From Eggerthella sp. CAG:209 (lineage in GTDB: Bacteria; Actinomycetota; Coriobacteriia; Coriobacteriales; Eggerthellaceae): a stretch of DNA of 8,890 bases. Positions within the stretch are counted from its first letter, which is position 1. Each line of letters begins with the position of its first letter. Of the stretch, positions 1-6,640 are shown piece by piece. The notes beneath the pieces were generated by a model. That model saw only the letters and a list, made by a program, of their open reading frames with translations, was not told the DNA's origin and made no database searches. The translations under genes were made by a program, and so were the position numbers. The DNA lies in contig FR884627.1 in assembly GCA_000436075.1 (NCBI GenBank), positions 11,511 to 20,400 on the forward strand, written 5' to 3'.

Positions 1-17
1 GGACCTGAGGGGATACG

Positions 18-1007
18 TTAGATTGCATAAGGAATACAGCCTCCTAGAACAAGCATGATGGTACCCGTAAGGATTACCAGGAACTGCGAATCACATCTAT
101 CGAGCAAACCGCCATGACCTGGCATAATGGTGCCCGAATCCTTGAAGCCAGAATTGCGTTTGATGCGGCTTTCCACCAAGTCGCCCAAAACACCCGAAAG
201 CCCATTTATCAAGCCGAACACCAATGCTTGCGGAATAGACATGGTTACCCCGGGAATAAGCGTGAGCAAGCACCAGAACCCCATGGCCACAACAAGACCG
301 GCTATGAAGCCTTCCCAACTTTTCTTTGGGGAGATATGGGGCGCAAGCTTGTGCTTACCGATCGCCGATCCGACCAGATAGGCAAAGGCATCGTTGCCCC
401 AAACGCTGGCAAACAAGCCCAAAACCAAAACCGCGCCCCAGAATTCGGGAAGCGATACGCGTAGCAACATGGCGCATGACATGATGACGCCTGTGTACAC
501 CGCGCCGAATAGGCTTACTGCAACATCGCTGATTCGTGCGGGTTGCCAAAAGACGTACCAAACAAGCAAGGTCAATACGAAGATGGCGAACACCACAACC
601 ACGCCGGAAATGCCAGACACCCAAGTAGCAAGCGGGAATAACGCGGCGGCGCAGATTCCCAAAAACTCATTGGGTAACTTGGCGTCAGATCGCAGCATGT
701 AATAAAACTCACCTGCGCAGATAGCGCTGAGCACCGAAAGGTATATTGCCGTAGATACCTCAGATGCCCAAATACACACCACCGTAAGAAGGATATACAC
801 CGCGCCTGTTGCAGTACGTACCATCAGATTGCTGGGGTGCTTTACCTTTTCAGGCATCTTCGCTGCGGCGGCATTCTTCACCTTGGTAGAACGCTTTTCT
901 TCACCAGGAAGCTCGATCGCGGGATATTCCTCAGGTTCCGTGGTAAGGCCAGGATGCGCCTGGGAATCCTCTCGCATAAATGGCTTGCGCACACGCGTCT
1001 TCGCCAT
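18..1007 (-). CDS. cdsA: Phosphatidate cytidylyltransferase (CDP-diacylglycerol synthase)
   Basis: An integral membrane enzyme that makes CDP-diacylglycerol from phosphatidate and CTP, the precursor of the cell's phospholipids. The family signature near the C-terminus is clear at residues 280-306: S, then KR at 283-284, KD at 289-290, PGHGG at 296-300, DR at 303-304 and D306. A second conserved block, NDAFAYLVGSAIGKHKL, lies at 205-221 and is followed by SPKKSWEG. Several hydrophobic segments span about 64-330. Residue 305 is Cys where the signature usually has an aliphatic residue or Thr. The first 60 or so residues form a charged, hydrophilic extension before the first membrane segment; Met51 and Met62 are possible inner starts. 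The 1007 ATG was kept because it begins 3 bases after the uppS stop with a GGGGCGG stretch upstream, implying coupled translation. It is the last gene of pyrH-frr-uppS-cdsA in view, and the cluster continues off the window. Confidence 0.95.
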   Translation of the reverse strand: MAKTRVRKPFMREDSQAHPGLTTEPEEYPAIELPGEEKRSTKVKNAAAAKMPEKVKHPSNLMVRTATGAVYILLTVVCIWASEVSTAIYLSVLSAICAGEFYYMLRSDAKLPNEFLGICAAALFPLATWVSGISGVVVVFAIFVLTLLVWYVFWQPARISDVAVSLFGAVYTGVIMSCAMLLRVSLPEFWGAVLVLGLFASVWGNDAFAYLVGSAIGKHKLAPHISPKKSWEGFIAGLVVAMGFWCLLTLIPGVTMSIPQALVFGLINGLSGVLGDLVESRIKRNSGFKDSGTIMPGHGGLLDRCDSQFLVILTGTIMLVLGGCIPYAI

Positions 1008-1010
1008 GCG

Positions 1011-1784
1011 CTACACCGCCCCAAAACGACGATCGCGTGATTGGAACTCGAGCAATGCCCTCAAGAAATCATAGCGATTAAAGTCGGGCCACAGCACATC
1101 GGTGCATACGAACTCGGAATAGGCAATTTGCCACAGCAGAAAGTTGCTTATTCTCATTTCCCCCGAAGTACGAATAAGCAAATCGGGATCGGGAATATCA
1201 GCGGTGTCGAGGCCCTGCTCGAATAGTTCTTCGGTAAGAACCAGCTCTTCTCCCTTTTCGTGAGCGGCAATAGCAGCATCCGCATATGCCTGGGCTGCAT
1301 TCATCATTTCCTGACGCGAGCCGTAGTTCACGGCAACCACTAAGGTCATACCATCGTTATTGCGGGTTTTTTCCCATGCAGCGTCAAAAGCATCACGCGT
1401 TTCCTTGGGAAGCATGGAAAGATCGCCTATGGTGCGAACGCGCACATGCTCTTCATGCAGACCGTCCACTTCCGCCAACATGGTTTTGGCGAACAACTCC
1501 ATCAGGCCGCTTACCTCTTCCTTCGGACGCTTCCAATTCTCTGTGGAGAACGAATAGATGGTGAGGTAGTCTACGCCGCAATCGTTGGCGCAACGAATGG
1601 TTTCGCGCACCGCTTCGATCCCAGCTTTATGACCGCGAAGTCGGTTTAATGCACGCTTTTTTGCCCAACGCCCATTGCCGTCCATGATGACGGCGACATG
1701 GCGGGGTATGCGACTCTGGTCAAGCGCTTTAGGATCTATCCCCATAGGCGGATCAGGGAATATGTACTCGAGTGGTTGCCTCAT
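1011..1784 (-). CDS. uppS: Isoprenyl transferase (undecaprenyl diphosphate synthase)
   Basis: A cis-prenyltransferase that adds isopentenyl diphosphate units to farnesyl diphosphate, giving the undecaprenyl carrier lipid for peptidoglycan and wall polymers. It acts at the cytoplasmic face of the membrane. Family motifs appear in order: HVAVIMDGNGRWA at 29-41 with the catalytic/Mg-binding Asp35, GHKAG at 51-55, YSFSTENWKRP at 77-87, and DLLIRTSGEMRISNF at 201-215, whose Arg and Ser residues bind the diphosphate. The length of 257 aa is normal. The start is firm: AAGGAGG sits about 6 bases before the ATG. The start overlaps by four bases (ATGA) the stop of an unassigned coding-like frame in the frr-uppS gap, and cdsA begins three bases after this stop. 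The sequence could in principle be a shorter-chain cis-prenyltransferase; product length cannot be read from the motifs. Confidence 0.96.
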   Translation of the reverse strand: MRQPLEYIFPDPPMGIDPKALDQSRIPRHVAVIMDGNGRWAKKRALNRLRGHKAGIEAVRETIRCANDCGVDYLTIYSFSTENWKRPKEEVSGLMELFAKTMLAEVDGLHEEHVRVRTIGDLSMLPKETRDAFDAAWEKTRNNDGMTLVVAVNYGSRQEMMNAAQAYADAAIAAHEKGEELVLTEELFEQGLDTADIPDPDLLIRTSGEMRISNFLLWQIAYSEFVCTDVLWPDFNRYDFLRALLEFQSRDRRFGAV

Positions 1785-1973
1785 TCCGCTCCTCCTTGCA
1801 AACCCCGCACATGCAAAACACGCCCGCCAGATGACCTGGCTGGCAGAAATTCAAGATCATCAGGCAGCGAAAACCGATAAAGGGCAAGATCACGGATCAG
1901 CTTCTGAATTGCCTTTTCTGAATGAACCCCTGCCGCGTTATCGACAGCGCAAAGAGCGCGTTCTCTGCCCCAT
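1781..1973 (-). pseudogene. Coding-like frame in the frr-uppS gap, apparently broken by one base
   Basis: The 221 bases between frr and uppS contain a frame open for 68 codons, from just after a TGA at 1990-1988 to a TGA at 1783-1781 that overlaps the uppS ATG as ATGA. It has no ATG, GTG or TTG until its last dozen codons. However, an ATG at 1973-1971, with GAGG about 12 bases upstream, lies one base out of phase. Removing one G from the GGGG run at 1971-1968 would join it to this frame and give a 63-aa protein. That protein would include the stretches AAGVHSEKAIQKLIRDLALY and RFSLPDDLEFLPA, which read like ordinary charged, helical protein. I do not recognise a family. It may be a decayed gene, a sequencing or natural frameshift, a gene using a rare start, or a chance open frame. 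Confidence 0.3.
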
Positions 1974-2005
1974 GGATATCTTTGCCCTCAGAAGAGAAGA
2001 CAAAG

Positions 2006-2563
2006 CTAGATGGACATCAGCTCTTCTTCTTTTTTGGCAAGATGAGCGTCAATCTTAGCGATGGCAGCATCGGTAAGCTTCTGAATTTCAGCCTCGGCAC
2101 GACGCTGCTCGTCTTCGGGAAGGCTATCGTTTTTTACGGCCTTCTCGACGGCAGTGTTGGCATCGCGGCGAGCGTTGCGTACCGCCACACGGCTTTCCTC
2201 GGCGTAGGCACGGCATTCCTTTACGAATTCCTTACGACGTTCCTCGGTAAGGGGCGGGAAGGAAAGGCGGATTACCGAACCGTCGTTGTTAGGCATAACG
2301 CCCAGGTTTGCCTCCTGGATAGCATGGTCGATACCGCCAAGAGCCGATTTGTCCCACGGCTCGATAACGAGGGTGTGGGCATCAGGCGTTTTGATGGCAG
2401 CCATCTGGTTGATGGGGGTCGGAACGCCATAGTAATCGGCCTTAACGCGGTCGAGGATCATGGCACTAGCGCGGCCAGTGCGAACAGAAGCAAAGTTGGA
2501 AAGCAGCTGCTGCTCAGCGCCTGCCATACGCTCTGCTGCTTTATCCATGATTTCCTTGGTCAT
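2006..2563 (-). CDS. frr: Ribosome recycling factor
   Basis: A cytosolic factor that, with EF-G, splits the post-termination ribosome so that subunits can be reused. The protein is 185 aa from the chosen start, exactly the usual family length. It shows the long-helix N-terminus with SVRTGRAS at 26-33, the YYGVPTPINQMA stretch at 44-55 that begins the beta-barrel domain, the PLTEERR segment, and a charged C-terminal helix of domain I. The ATG at 2563 was chosen over one nine codons upstream (2590) because GGGGAAGGA lies about 6 bases before it and the family begins here. It is the second gene of the pyrH-frr-uppS-cdsA unit, 66 bases after pyrH. That spacer holds a 6-bp hairpin (2599-2615) without a T-tract, so it is not a terminator. 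Confidence 0.96.
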   Translation of the reverse strand: MTKEIMDKAAERMAGAEQQLLSNFASVRTGRASAMILDRVKADYYGVPTPINQMAAIKTPDAHTLVIEPWDKSALGGIDHAIQEANLGVMPNNDGSVIRLSFPPLTEERRKEFVKECRAYAEESRVAVRNARRDANTAVEKAVKNDSLPEDEQRRAEAEIQKLTDAAIAKIDAHLAKKEEELMSI

Positions 2564-2598
2564 CTTGGGTCCTTCCCCTTTGATTAGCATTGTTGTGA

Positions 2599-2615
2599 TG
2601 CCTGCAAATCAGGCA
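2599..2615 (-). other. Short hairpin in the pyrH-frr spacer
   Basis: TGCCTG and CAGGCA are perfect complements separated by CAAAT, giving a 6-bp stem with a 5-base loop between the pyrH stop and the frr ribosome binding site. No run of T follows on either strand, so it is unlikely to terminate transcription. It could set local mRNA stability, or be chance. Confidence 0.35.
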
Positions 2616-2629
2616 CGGTGAAAGTGGGT

Positions 2630-3349
2630 TTACGCGGTAACGGTAGTACCGATGTTTTCGCCCTTCAGGATGCGTGAAATGTTGCCAGGAACCATCAGGT
2701 CGAATACCAGGATGGGAAGCTTGTTGTCCATGCACAGCGAAGTTGCCGTGGAATCCATAACATGGAGCTCACGAGAAAGAACCTCGAGGTAGCTAATGGT
2801 TTCGAAGCGCTTAGCATCAGGATTGGTTACCGGATCGGCATCGTAGATGCCATCGACCTTGGTGGCCTTCATCAGGCACTCAGCATTGATTTCGCATGCG
2901 CGCAGAGCCGCCGTGGTGTCGGTGGTGAAGTAAGGATTACCCGTGCCAGCTGCGAAAATAACAACATAGCCCTTTTCAAGGTGATGCACGGCACGACGGC
3001 GAATATAAGGCTCGGAAACCTGGCGCATCTCGATAGCGCTCATTACACGCGTGGGGATGCCATGGCGCTCGAAAGCGTCTTGGAGAGCAAGTGCATTCAT
3101 ACAGGTGGCAAGCATACCGATGTAGTCAGCCTGAGCACGATCCATGCCTTCTGCAGAGCCAGCAAGACCACGGAAGATATTGCCGCCGCCAACGGTTACA
3201 GCAAGCTGAATTCCGTCATCAACGATTTCCTTGATCTGAACAGCCAGTTCTTCAACGACCTTAGGATCAATACCGTAGCCGGCCTCTCCCATCAATGCTT
3301 CGCCAGAGAGCTTCAGGAGAACACGCTTGTACTTATAGTCAGATGCCAT
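2630..3349 (-). CDS. pyrH: UMP kinase (uridylate kinase)
   Basis: A cytosolic enzyme that phosphorylates UMP to UDP with ATP, the first dedicated kinase step to UTP and CTP. The bacterial family is a hexamer regulated by UTP and GTP. Amino-acid-kinase fold motifs are all visible: KLSGEAL at 13-19, VTVGGGNIFRG at 51-61, DYIGM at 75-79, GTGNPYFTTDT at 135-145 for UMP binding, KATKVDGIYDADP at 161-173 for the nucleotide, and MDSTA at 198-202. At 239 aa it has normal length. The ATG at 3349 was chosen over one two codons upstream (3355) because AAAGGA lies about 7 bases before the inner ATG but almost touches the outer one. The gene follows the aroD terminator, so it needs its own promoter. A TAATAT at 3387-3382 is a possible -10, but I see no good -35 for it. 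Confidence 0.96.
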   Translation of the reverse strand: MASDYKYKRVLLKLSGEALMGEAGYGIDPKVVEELAVQIKEIVDDGIQLAVTVGGGNIFRGLAGSAEGMDRAQADYIGMLATCMNALALQDAFERHGIPTRVMSAIEMRQVSEPYIRRRAVHHLEKGYVVIFAAGTGNPYFTTDTTAALRACEINAECLMKATKVDGIYDADPVTNPDAKRFETISYLEVLSRELHVMDSTATSLCMDNKLPILVFDLMVPGNISRILKGENIGTTVTA

Positions 3350-3420
3350 GGGCATTTCCTTTCATAGCCTGTATCCTTGCCATATTACCGTAAAACGCGC
3401 ATCACGTTCGGACGCAACAC

Positions 3421-3449
3421 AAAAAGGCTGCGACATTGCGCCGCAGCCT
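3421..3449 (-). terminator. Intrinsic terminator after aroD
   Basis: The arms AGGCTGCG (3425-3432) and CGCAGCCT (3442-3449) are perfect complements with a 9-base loop. Read on the minus strand, the GC-rich 8-bp stem is followed directly by TTTTT. It lies about 24 bases past the aroD stop and before pyrH, so it separates the aroE-aroD unit from the pyrH cluster. Confidence 0.85.
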
Positions 3450-3472
3450 CTCAAAGCTCATAGCATCTTACC

Positions 3473-4237
3473 TTACAGACCAGCGTGGACGGTATCGAGC
3501 ACCTGTGCCAAATCGGCAATGCCAACCTGACCCGGAGCCGATGCCTGTGCAGCCGCCCCAAACGTTGCAGCACTGCCGTACGATTCACCAGCCAAGCGGC
3601 TCACTACGCCCATGCCGCCCATGCTCATAGTGATAAGCGGGTGCTCAGTATGATTTTCGAACATATCACGCGTGGCATCCATCAAGGTAAGCACGTCTGC
3701 ACGACACTGCGGCATCAATGCGATCTTGAGGATGTCGGCGCCTTGATCCTGCATCTTGCACAGACGGGAAACGATTTCTTCCCTGGGAGGCGTTTTCTCG
3801 AAATCGTGGTTCGAGGCAATTACGAACACCCCAGCAGCATGAGCCGCCGAGATAATGCGCTCTACGATGTCATCGCCCGTGAAGGCTTCAACGTCAATCA
3901 AATCGACAATGCCGCTTTCGGCGAGCGCAATGTTGATATTGGCATACAGCTCAGGCTCTGCCGGTTTTTCCCCACCCTCTTTTGCGGTACGGAACGTCAT
4001 GAGAATAGGCATATCCTCACCTACCGCGGCACGAAGTTTCCGACCGCAATCAACAATCGAATCGACGTCATACGCTTCGTCAAGAAAGTCAATACGCCAC
4101 TCAAGCACATCCACTGGAAGCGTCTTCGCAAACTGTGCCTGTTCTATCATTCCCGCAGCGTCAGAGCCGCATAGGGAGGTCATGATCTTCGGGCGACCCT
4201 CACCGAAAACCACCCCACGTACGTTTACCGTTTTCAT
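3473..4237 (-). CDS. aroD: Type I 3-dehydroquinate dehydratase
   Basis: This enzyme interconverts 3-dehydroquinate and 3-dehydroshikimate through a covalent Schiff-base intermediate. It is the third step of the shikimate pathway and also a step of quinate breakdown. The class I signature is complete: DVLEWRID at 43-50 with Glu46, TFRTAKEGGE at 81-90, ASNHDFEKTP at 141-150 with catalytic His144, KIALMP at 171-176 with the Schiff-base Lys171, SRLAGE at 213-218, and SAPGQ at 233-237. Its 254 aa matches E. coli AroD (252), and it resembles that protein end to end. The start is firm, with AAGGAG about 7 bases before the ATG. It follows the dehydrogenase gene by 24 bases, so the two are almost certainly co-transcribed, and the unit ends at the hairpin at 3421-3449. 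Confidence 0.96.
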   Translation of the reverse strand: MKTVNVRGVVFGEGRPKIMTSLCGSDAAGMIEQAQFAKTLPVDVLEWRIDFLDEAYDVDSIVDCGRKLRAAVGEDMPILMTFRTAKEGGEKPAEPELYANINIALAESGIVDLIDVEAFTGDDIVERIISAAHAAGVFVIASNHDFEKTPPREEIVSRLCKMQDQGADILKIALMPQCRADVLTLMDATRDMFENHTEHPLITMSMGGMGVVSRLAGESYGSAATFGAAAQASAPGQVGIADLAQVLDTVHAGL

Positions 4238-4261
4238 ACCCGAGCTCCTTATCTATTGATA

Positions 4262-5140
4262 CTACTCATCGTAGTCGATACCCAGCGTTTCTTTCATGTA
4301 TTCGATAGGCATGGGCTCACCCGTCCACAGCTCAAAGGCGGCAGAACCCTGGAAGAGCATCATGCCAAGGCCGTTCATCGTTTTGCAACCCGCCTCTTTT
4401 GCCATTTCACGAAGTTTGGTAAGGCGAGGGGCATAGATGATGTCCACAACGTTCAACTCTGGGCGGAAATATGATTTGTCGGGCACCACCGATTGACCCT
4501 CAAGCGGCTTCATGCCTACGCCTGTTGCGTTCACGAACAAGTAGCTATCGTCCATTTCCTCTTTCAGCTTCCGAAGATCAGCCAAATCATAAAGGGTTGC
4601 CTTGCAGCTGGTCTGCGAGTTGATCTTCTGCACTGTTTCTTCTCCGCGATGGTAGAAATCATCTTTGCGGTTGAAAATGCTGATTTCAGACACCCCATCA
4701 AGCGCTGCCTGGATTTGGATTGCCGTGCCGGCACCGCCGCACCCCACGATGGTCATTTTCTTGCCGATTGGACTTATGCCGTTGTCGGCAGCAGCCTGCA
4801 TAAAGCCCACGCCGTCGGTAATGGTCCCCGTCAAATGCCCGTTATCGTTCACTACTGTATTTACAGCACCGCACATTTGAGCCGCAGGCGTGAGCTCGTC
4901 GAGATACTTCCCTACTAGTGTTTTGTTGGGCATAGAGATATTGGCTCCTCGCATCTTCAGTGTACGAAGGGCCTGAACACCTGCCTCGATTTCGTTTGCA
5001 TCCACTTCAAACGCAAGGTAAGCATAGTCGTAACCCAATTTCGCAAATGCTTCGTTCTGCATAGCAGGCGAAGAAGAATGGCGAATCGGATACGCCATCA
5101 AACCGATAAGCTCAGTGTGGCCGGTTATTCGTTCAGACAT
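4262..5140 (-). CDS. aroE: Shikimate/quinate dehydrogenase, YdiB-like member of the AroE family
   Basis: An NAD(P)-dependent oxidoreductase acting on shikimate and 3-dehydroshikimate, and in YdiB-type enzymes also on quinate. Features in order: PIRHSSSP at 18-25 for substrate binding; MRGANISMPNK at 63-73 with catalytic Lys73; GAVNT at 91-95; ITDGVG at 107-112 with Asp109; the dinucleotide loop GCGGAG at 133-138; then NRKDDF at 157-162. From here to the C-terminus (GVGMKPLE, GCKTMNG, LFQGSAAFELWTG) it reads like E. coli YdiB rather than biosynthetic AroE, whose cofactor loop has NRT. The ATG at 5140 was preferred to an upstream GTG (5170) because AGGAAAGGGG precedes it, giving 292 aa. It may still serve biosynthesis if it is the only dehydrogenase in the genome. 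The symbol aroE is used in the family sense; ydiB may fit better. Confidence 0.9.
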   Translation of the reverse strand: MSERITGHTELIGLMAYPIRHSSSPAMQNEAFAKLGYDYAYLAFEVDANEIEAGVQALRTLKMRGANISMPNKTLVGKYLDELTPAAQMCGAVNTVVNDNGHLTGTITDGVGFMQAAADNGISPIGKKMTIVGCGGAGTAIQIQAALDGVSEISIFNRKDDFYHRGEETVQKINSQTSCKATLYDLADLRKLKEEMDDSYLFVNATGVGMKPLEGQSVVPDKSYFRPELNVVDIIYAPRLTKLREMAKEAGCKTMNGLGMMLFQGSAAFELWTGEPMPIEYMKETLGIDYDE

Positions 5141-5162
5141 GTGGTTCCCCTTTCCTAGATAA

Positions 5163-5184
5163 GAGCGCACATAGCGTGCTGCTC
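5163..5184 (-). promoter_or_regulatory. Inverted repeat in the aroE leader
   Basis: GAGCGCAC and GTGC-T-GCTC form an 8-bp stem with one bulged base around the loop ATAGC. It lies between the T-tract of the htrA terminator and the aroE ribosome binding site. On the minus strand the loop contains an ATG that opens a five-codon frame (MCALI, then TAG) with GGAG about 9 bases before it. It could be an operator or a leader RNA hairpin. The function is unproved. Confidence 0.3.
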
Positions 5185-5188
5185 CTAT

Positions 5189-5238
5189 AAAAAAACTCCC
5201 TGAACCAGAGCATAGCGCCTAATTGTTCAGGGAGTTTT
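5189..5238 (-). terminator. Intrinsic terminator after htrA
   Basis: AAAACTCCCTGAAC (5192-5205) and GTTCAGGGAGTTTT (5225-5238) are perfect 14-bp complements with a 19-base loop. On the minus strand the stem runs directly into a seven-T stretch, beginning about 27 bases beyond the htrA stop. It ends the htrA transcript ahead of aroE. On the plus strand the tail is only GTTTTAG, so bidirectional use is less likely, and there is no plus-strand gene here. Confidence 0.88.
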
Positions 5239-5254
5239 AGCAATTATTTATCGC

Positions 5255-5260
5255 ATTATA
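5255..5260 (-). promoter_or_regulatory. Perfect TATAAT -10 hexamer just past the htrA stop
   Basis: The minus strand reads TATAAT four bases after the htrA stop codon. The hexamer 17 bases upstream, inside the end of htrA, does not resemble TTGACA, so this is only a candidate promoter. A transcript from it would begin near 5248 and meet the terminator hairpin at once. Confidence 0.25.
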
Positions 5261-5264
5261 CGTT

Positions 5265-6485
5265 TTATGAATCGGAGCCGAGCGTTACCGAAACGGTGTT
5301 CTCCTGGCCGTTTCGGTTGAAGGTCACCTGCACGTTATCGCCTGCGTTGTGAGAACGTACCGCCAAAACCAAATCGGAAGAAGAGGAAATGGAGGCATCA
5401 CCCAGTTTCGTGATGATGTCGCCTTCCTGAATGCCAGCATTAGCGGCAGAAGAACCAGCAGACACGCTTGTCACATAAGCGCCCGATTCAACTGGTAGGT
5501 TGTATCGCTTTGCCAGCTGACTGTTAACCGTGGTCCCGGTAATACCGAGTTGTGCATGGGAGGGGGTTTTTCCGTCGATGATCTGCTGAGCGATGTTCAT
5601 CGCATAATCAACGGGGATCGCGAAACCAACGCCTGAGCTGGAACCAGAAGCGGAGGCGATAAGCGTATTAACGCCAATGAGCTTACCGTCCTTGTCCACC
5701 AAAGCGCCACCAGAATTGCCCGGATTGATAGCGGCGTCGGTCTGGATCATATTGGTGTAAACGGCACTAGAGCCACTGCTGGAATCGTTCAAGGCAGACG
5801 TAGTACGGCTGGTAGCGGAAACTATACCGGTGGAAACAGACTGTTCAAGGCCGAAGGGGCTGCCCACGGCCATTACCCATTCACCAACGGCAAGATCGGA
5901 CGAAGAGCCAACCTCGATAGCAGTAAGACCCGTTGCGTCGATCTTCAGCACCGCTAAGTCACTCGACTCATCGGTGCCCACCACTTGCGCGGTGTATTCT
6001 TCACCGCCAGTATTCACCTTCAGCTGGTCGGCGCCTTCGATAACGTGATAGTTAGTCAGAATGTAACCATCGGAAGATAGGATAATTCCCGAACCAAGGG
6101 AAGATTCTTCGAGCTCGTCGCTCGTCTGCCCCATCATGCCCATCATGGTTTGGCTGGACTGTTTGGTGTACACATCAATGTTAACTACCGAAGGAAGGCA
6201 TTTCTGGGAAACCGCTTCGGCAAGCGTTGTGTCTTCCCCGCTTACCGTGATGTTCGTCCCAGAGCCACTACCTCCCAACACCGTAGAAGAAGTGGGGTGA
6301 ATAAAGGAATAGACGCCCAATACCAGCGCACAGGCAACTGCGGCACCGCCAAAAGCAACGAGGAACGTCTTCAGAAGTGAAGGGGCCTTCTTCGTTGCTG
6401 TATCGGATTGCTGAGGGGTTGCACCCTGGTTCCCCCATCCATTGGGGGGAATGGGCGAGCCGGAGGAATTGCCTTGGTCGTTCAT
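5265..6485 (-). CDS. htrA: HtrA/DegP-type trypsin-like serine protease with PDZ domain
   Basis: A membrane-anchored S1C protease that handles misfolded proteins outside the membrane. A Pro/Gln/Asn-rich cytosolic tail of about 35 residues precedes one membrane segment at about 37-62. The protease domain runs about 85-305, with catalytic His147 in TNYHVIEGA, Asp176 in SDLAVLKID and Ser258 in GNSGGALV. A single PDZ domain at about 312-403 carries SGAYVTSV and GIQEGDIITKLG. Length (406 aa) and layout match the HtrA/DegS-like proteins of Gram-positive bacteria. A Met-rich loop, TMMGMMGQ (113-120), lies in the early part of the protease domain before GSGIILSSDG. The start is firm, with AAGGAG 7 bases before the ATG. 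The gene lies between two terminators, so it is probably monocistronic. No CtsR, CIRCE or two-component operator was recognised upstream. Confidence 0.95.
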   Translation of the reverse strand: MNDQGNSSGSPIPPNGWGNQGATPQQSDTATKKAPSLLKTFLVAFGGAAVACALVLGVYSFIHPTSSTVLGGSGSGTNITVSGEDTTLAEAVSQKCLPSVVNIDVYTKQSSQTMMGMMGQTSDELEESSLGSGIILSSDGYILTNYHVIEGADQLKVNTGGEEYTAQVVGTDESSDLAVLKIDATGLTAIEVGSSSDLAVGEWVMAVGSPFGLEQSVSTGIVSATSRTTSALNDSSSGSSAVYTNMIQTDAAINPGNSGGALVDKDGKLIGVNTLIASASGSSSGVGFAIPVDYAMNIAQQIIDGKTPSHAQLGITGTTVNSQLAKRYNLPVESGAYVTSVSAGSSAANAGIQEGDIITKLGDASISSSSDLVLAVRSHNAGDNVQVTFNRNGQENTVSVTLGSDS

Positions 6486-6513
6486 ACGATACTCCTTGAT
6501 TCAACAAATAGGT

Positions 6514-6528
6514 TCCGCGCTATGCGGA
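6514..6528 (-). other. Small hairpin in the htrA leader
   Basis: TCCGC and GCGGA are perfect complements around the loop GCTAT, about 30 bases upstream of the htrA start. The stem is only 5 bp, so it may be chance. It is the only structure I see between the upstream terminator and the htrA ribosome binding site. Confidence 0.25.
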
Positions 6529-6546
6529 GCGGCTTACATGACCCAG

Positions 6547-6589
6547 AATAAAAATAAACGGAAGGCAAGATGTAACCTGCCTTCCGTTT
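6547..6589 (-). terminator. Intrinsic terminator after the solute-binding lipoprotein gene
   Basis: AAACGGAAGGCA (6556-6567) and TGCCTTCCGTTT (6578-6589) form a perfect 12-bp stem with a 10-base loop. On the minus strand the stem is followed by a T-rich stretch, with TTTATTTTTATT spanning its last bases and the tail. It lies about 50 bases past the stop of the lipoprotein gene and upstream of htrA, so the two genes are separate units. Confidence 0.87.
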
Positions 6590-6640
6590 GTTAACGTTAT
6601 GACACCTTTTCAACAAAGCGCCTTTATTTTGCTTCCCACG

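Noticed and set aside
114..464. Long plus-strand frames antisense to cdsA, uppS, frr, pyrH, aroD, aroE and htrA
   Set aside because: They are shadows of well-identified genes on the other strand, lack ribosome binding sites, and show no family features. The Leu/Glu-rich one opposite the lipoprotein tail simply mirrors its Ser codons.
5141..5170. Ten-codon upstream extension of aroE from a GTG
   Set aside because: The inner ATG at 5140 has a much better ribosome binding site and matches the family's N-terminus.
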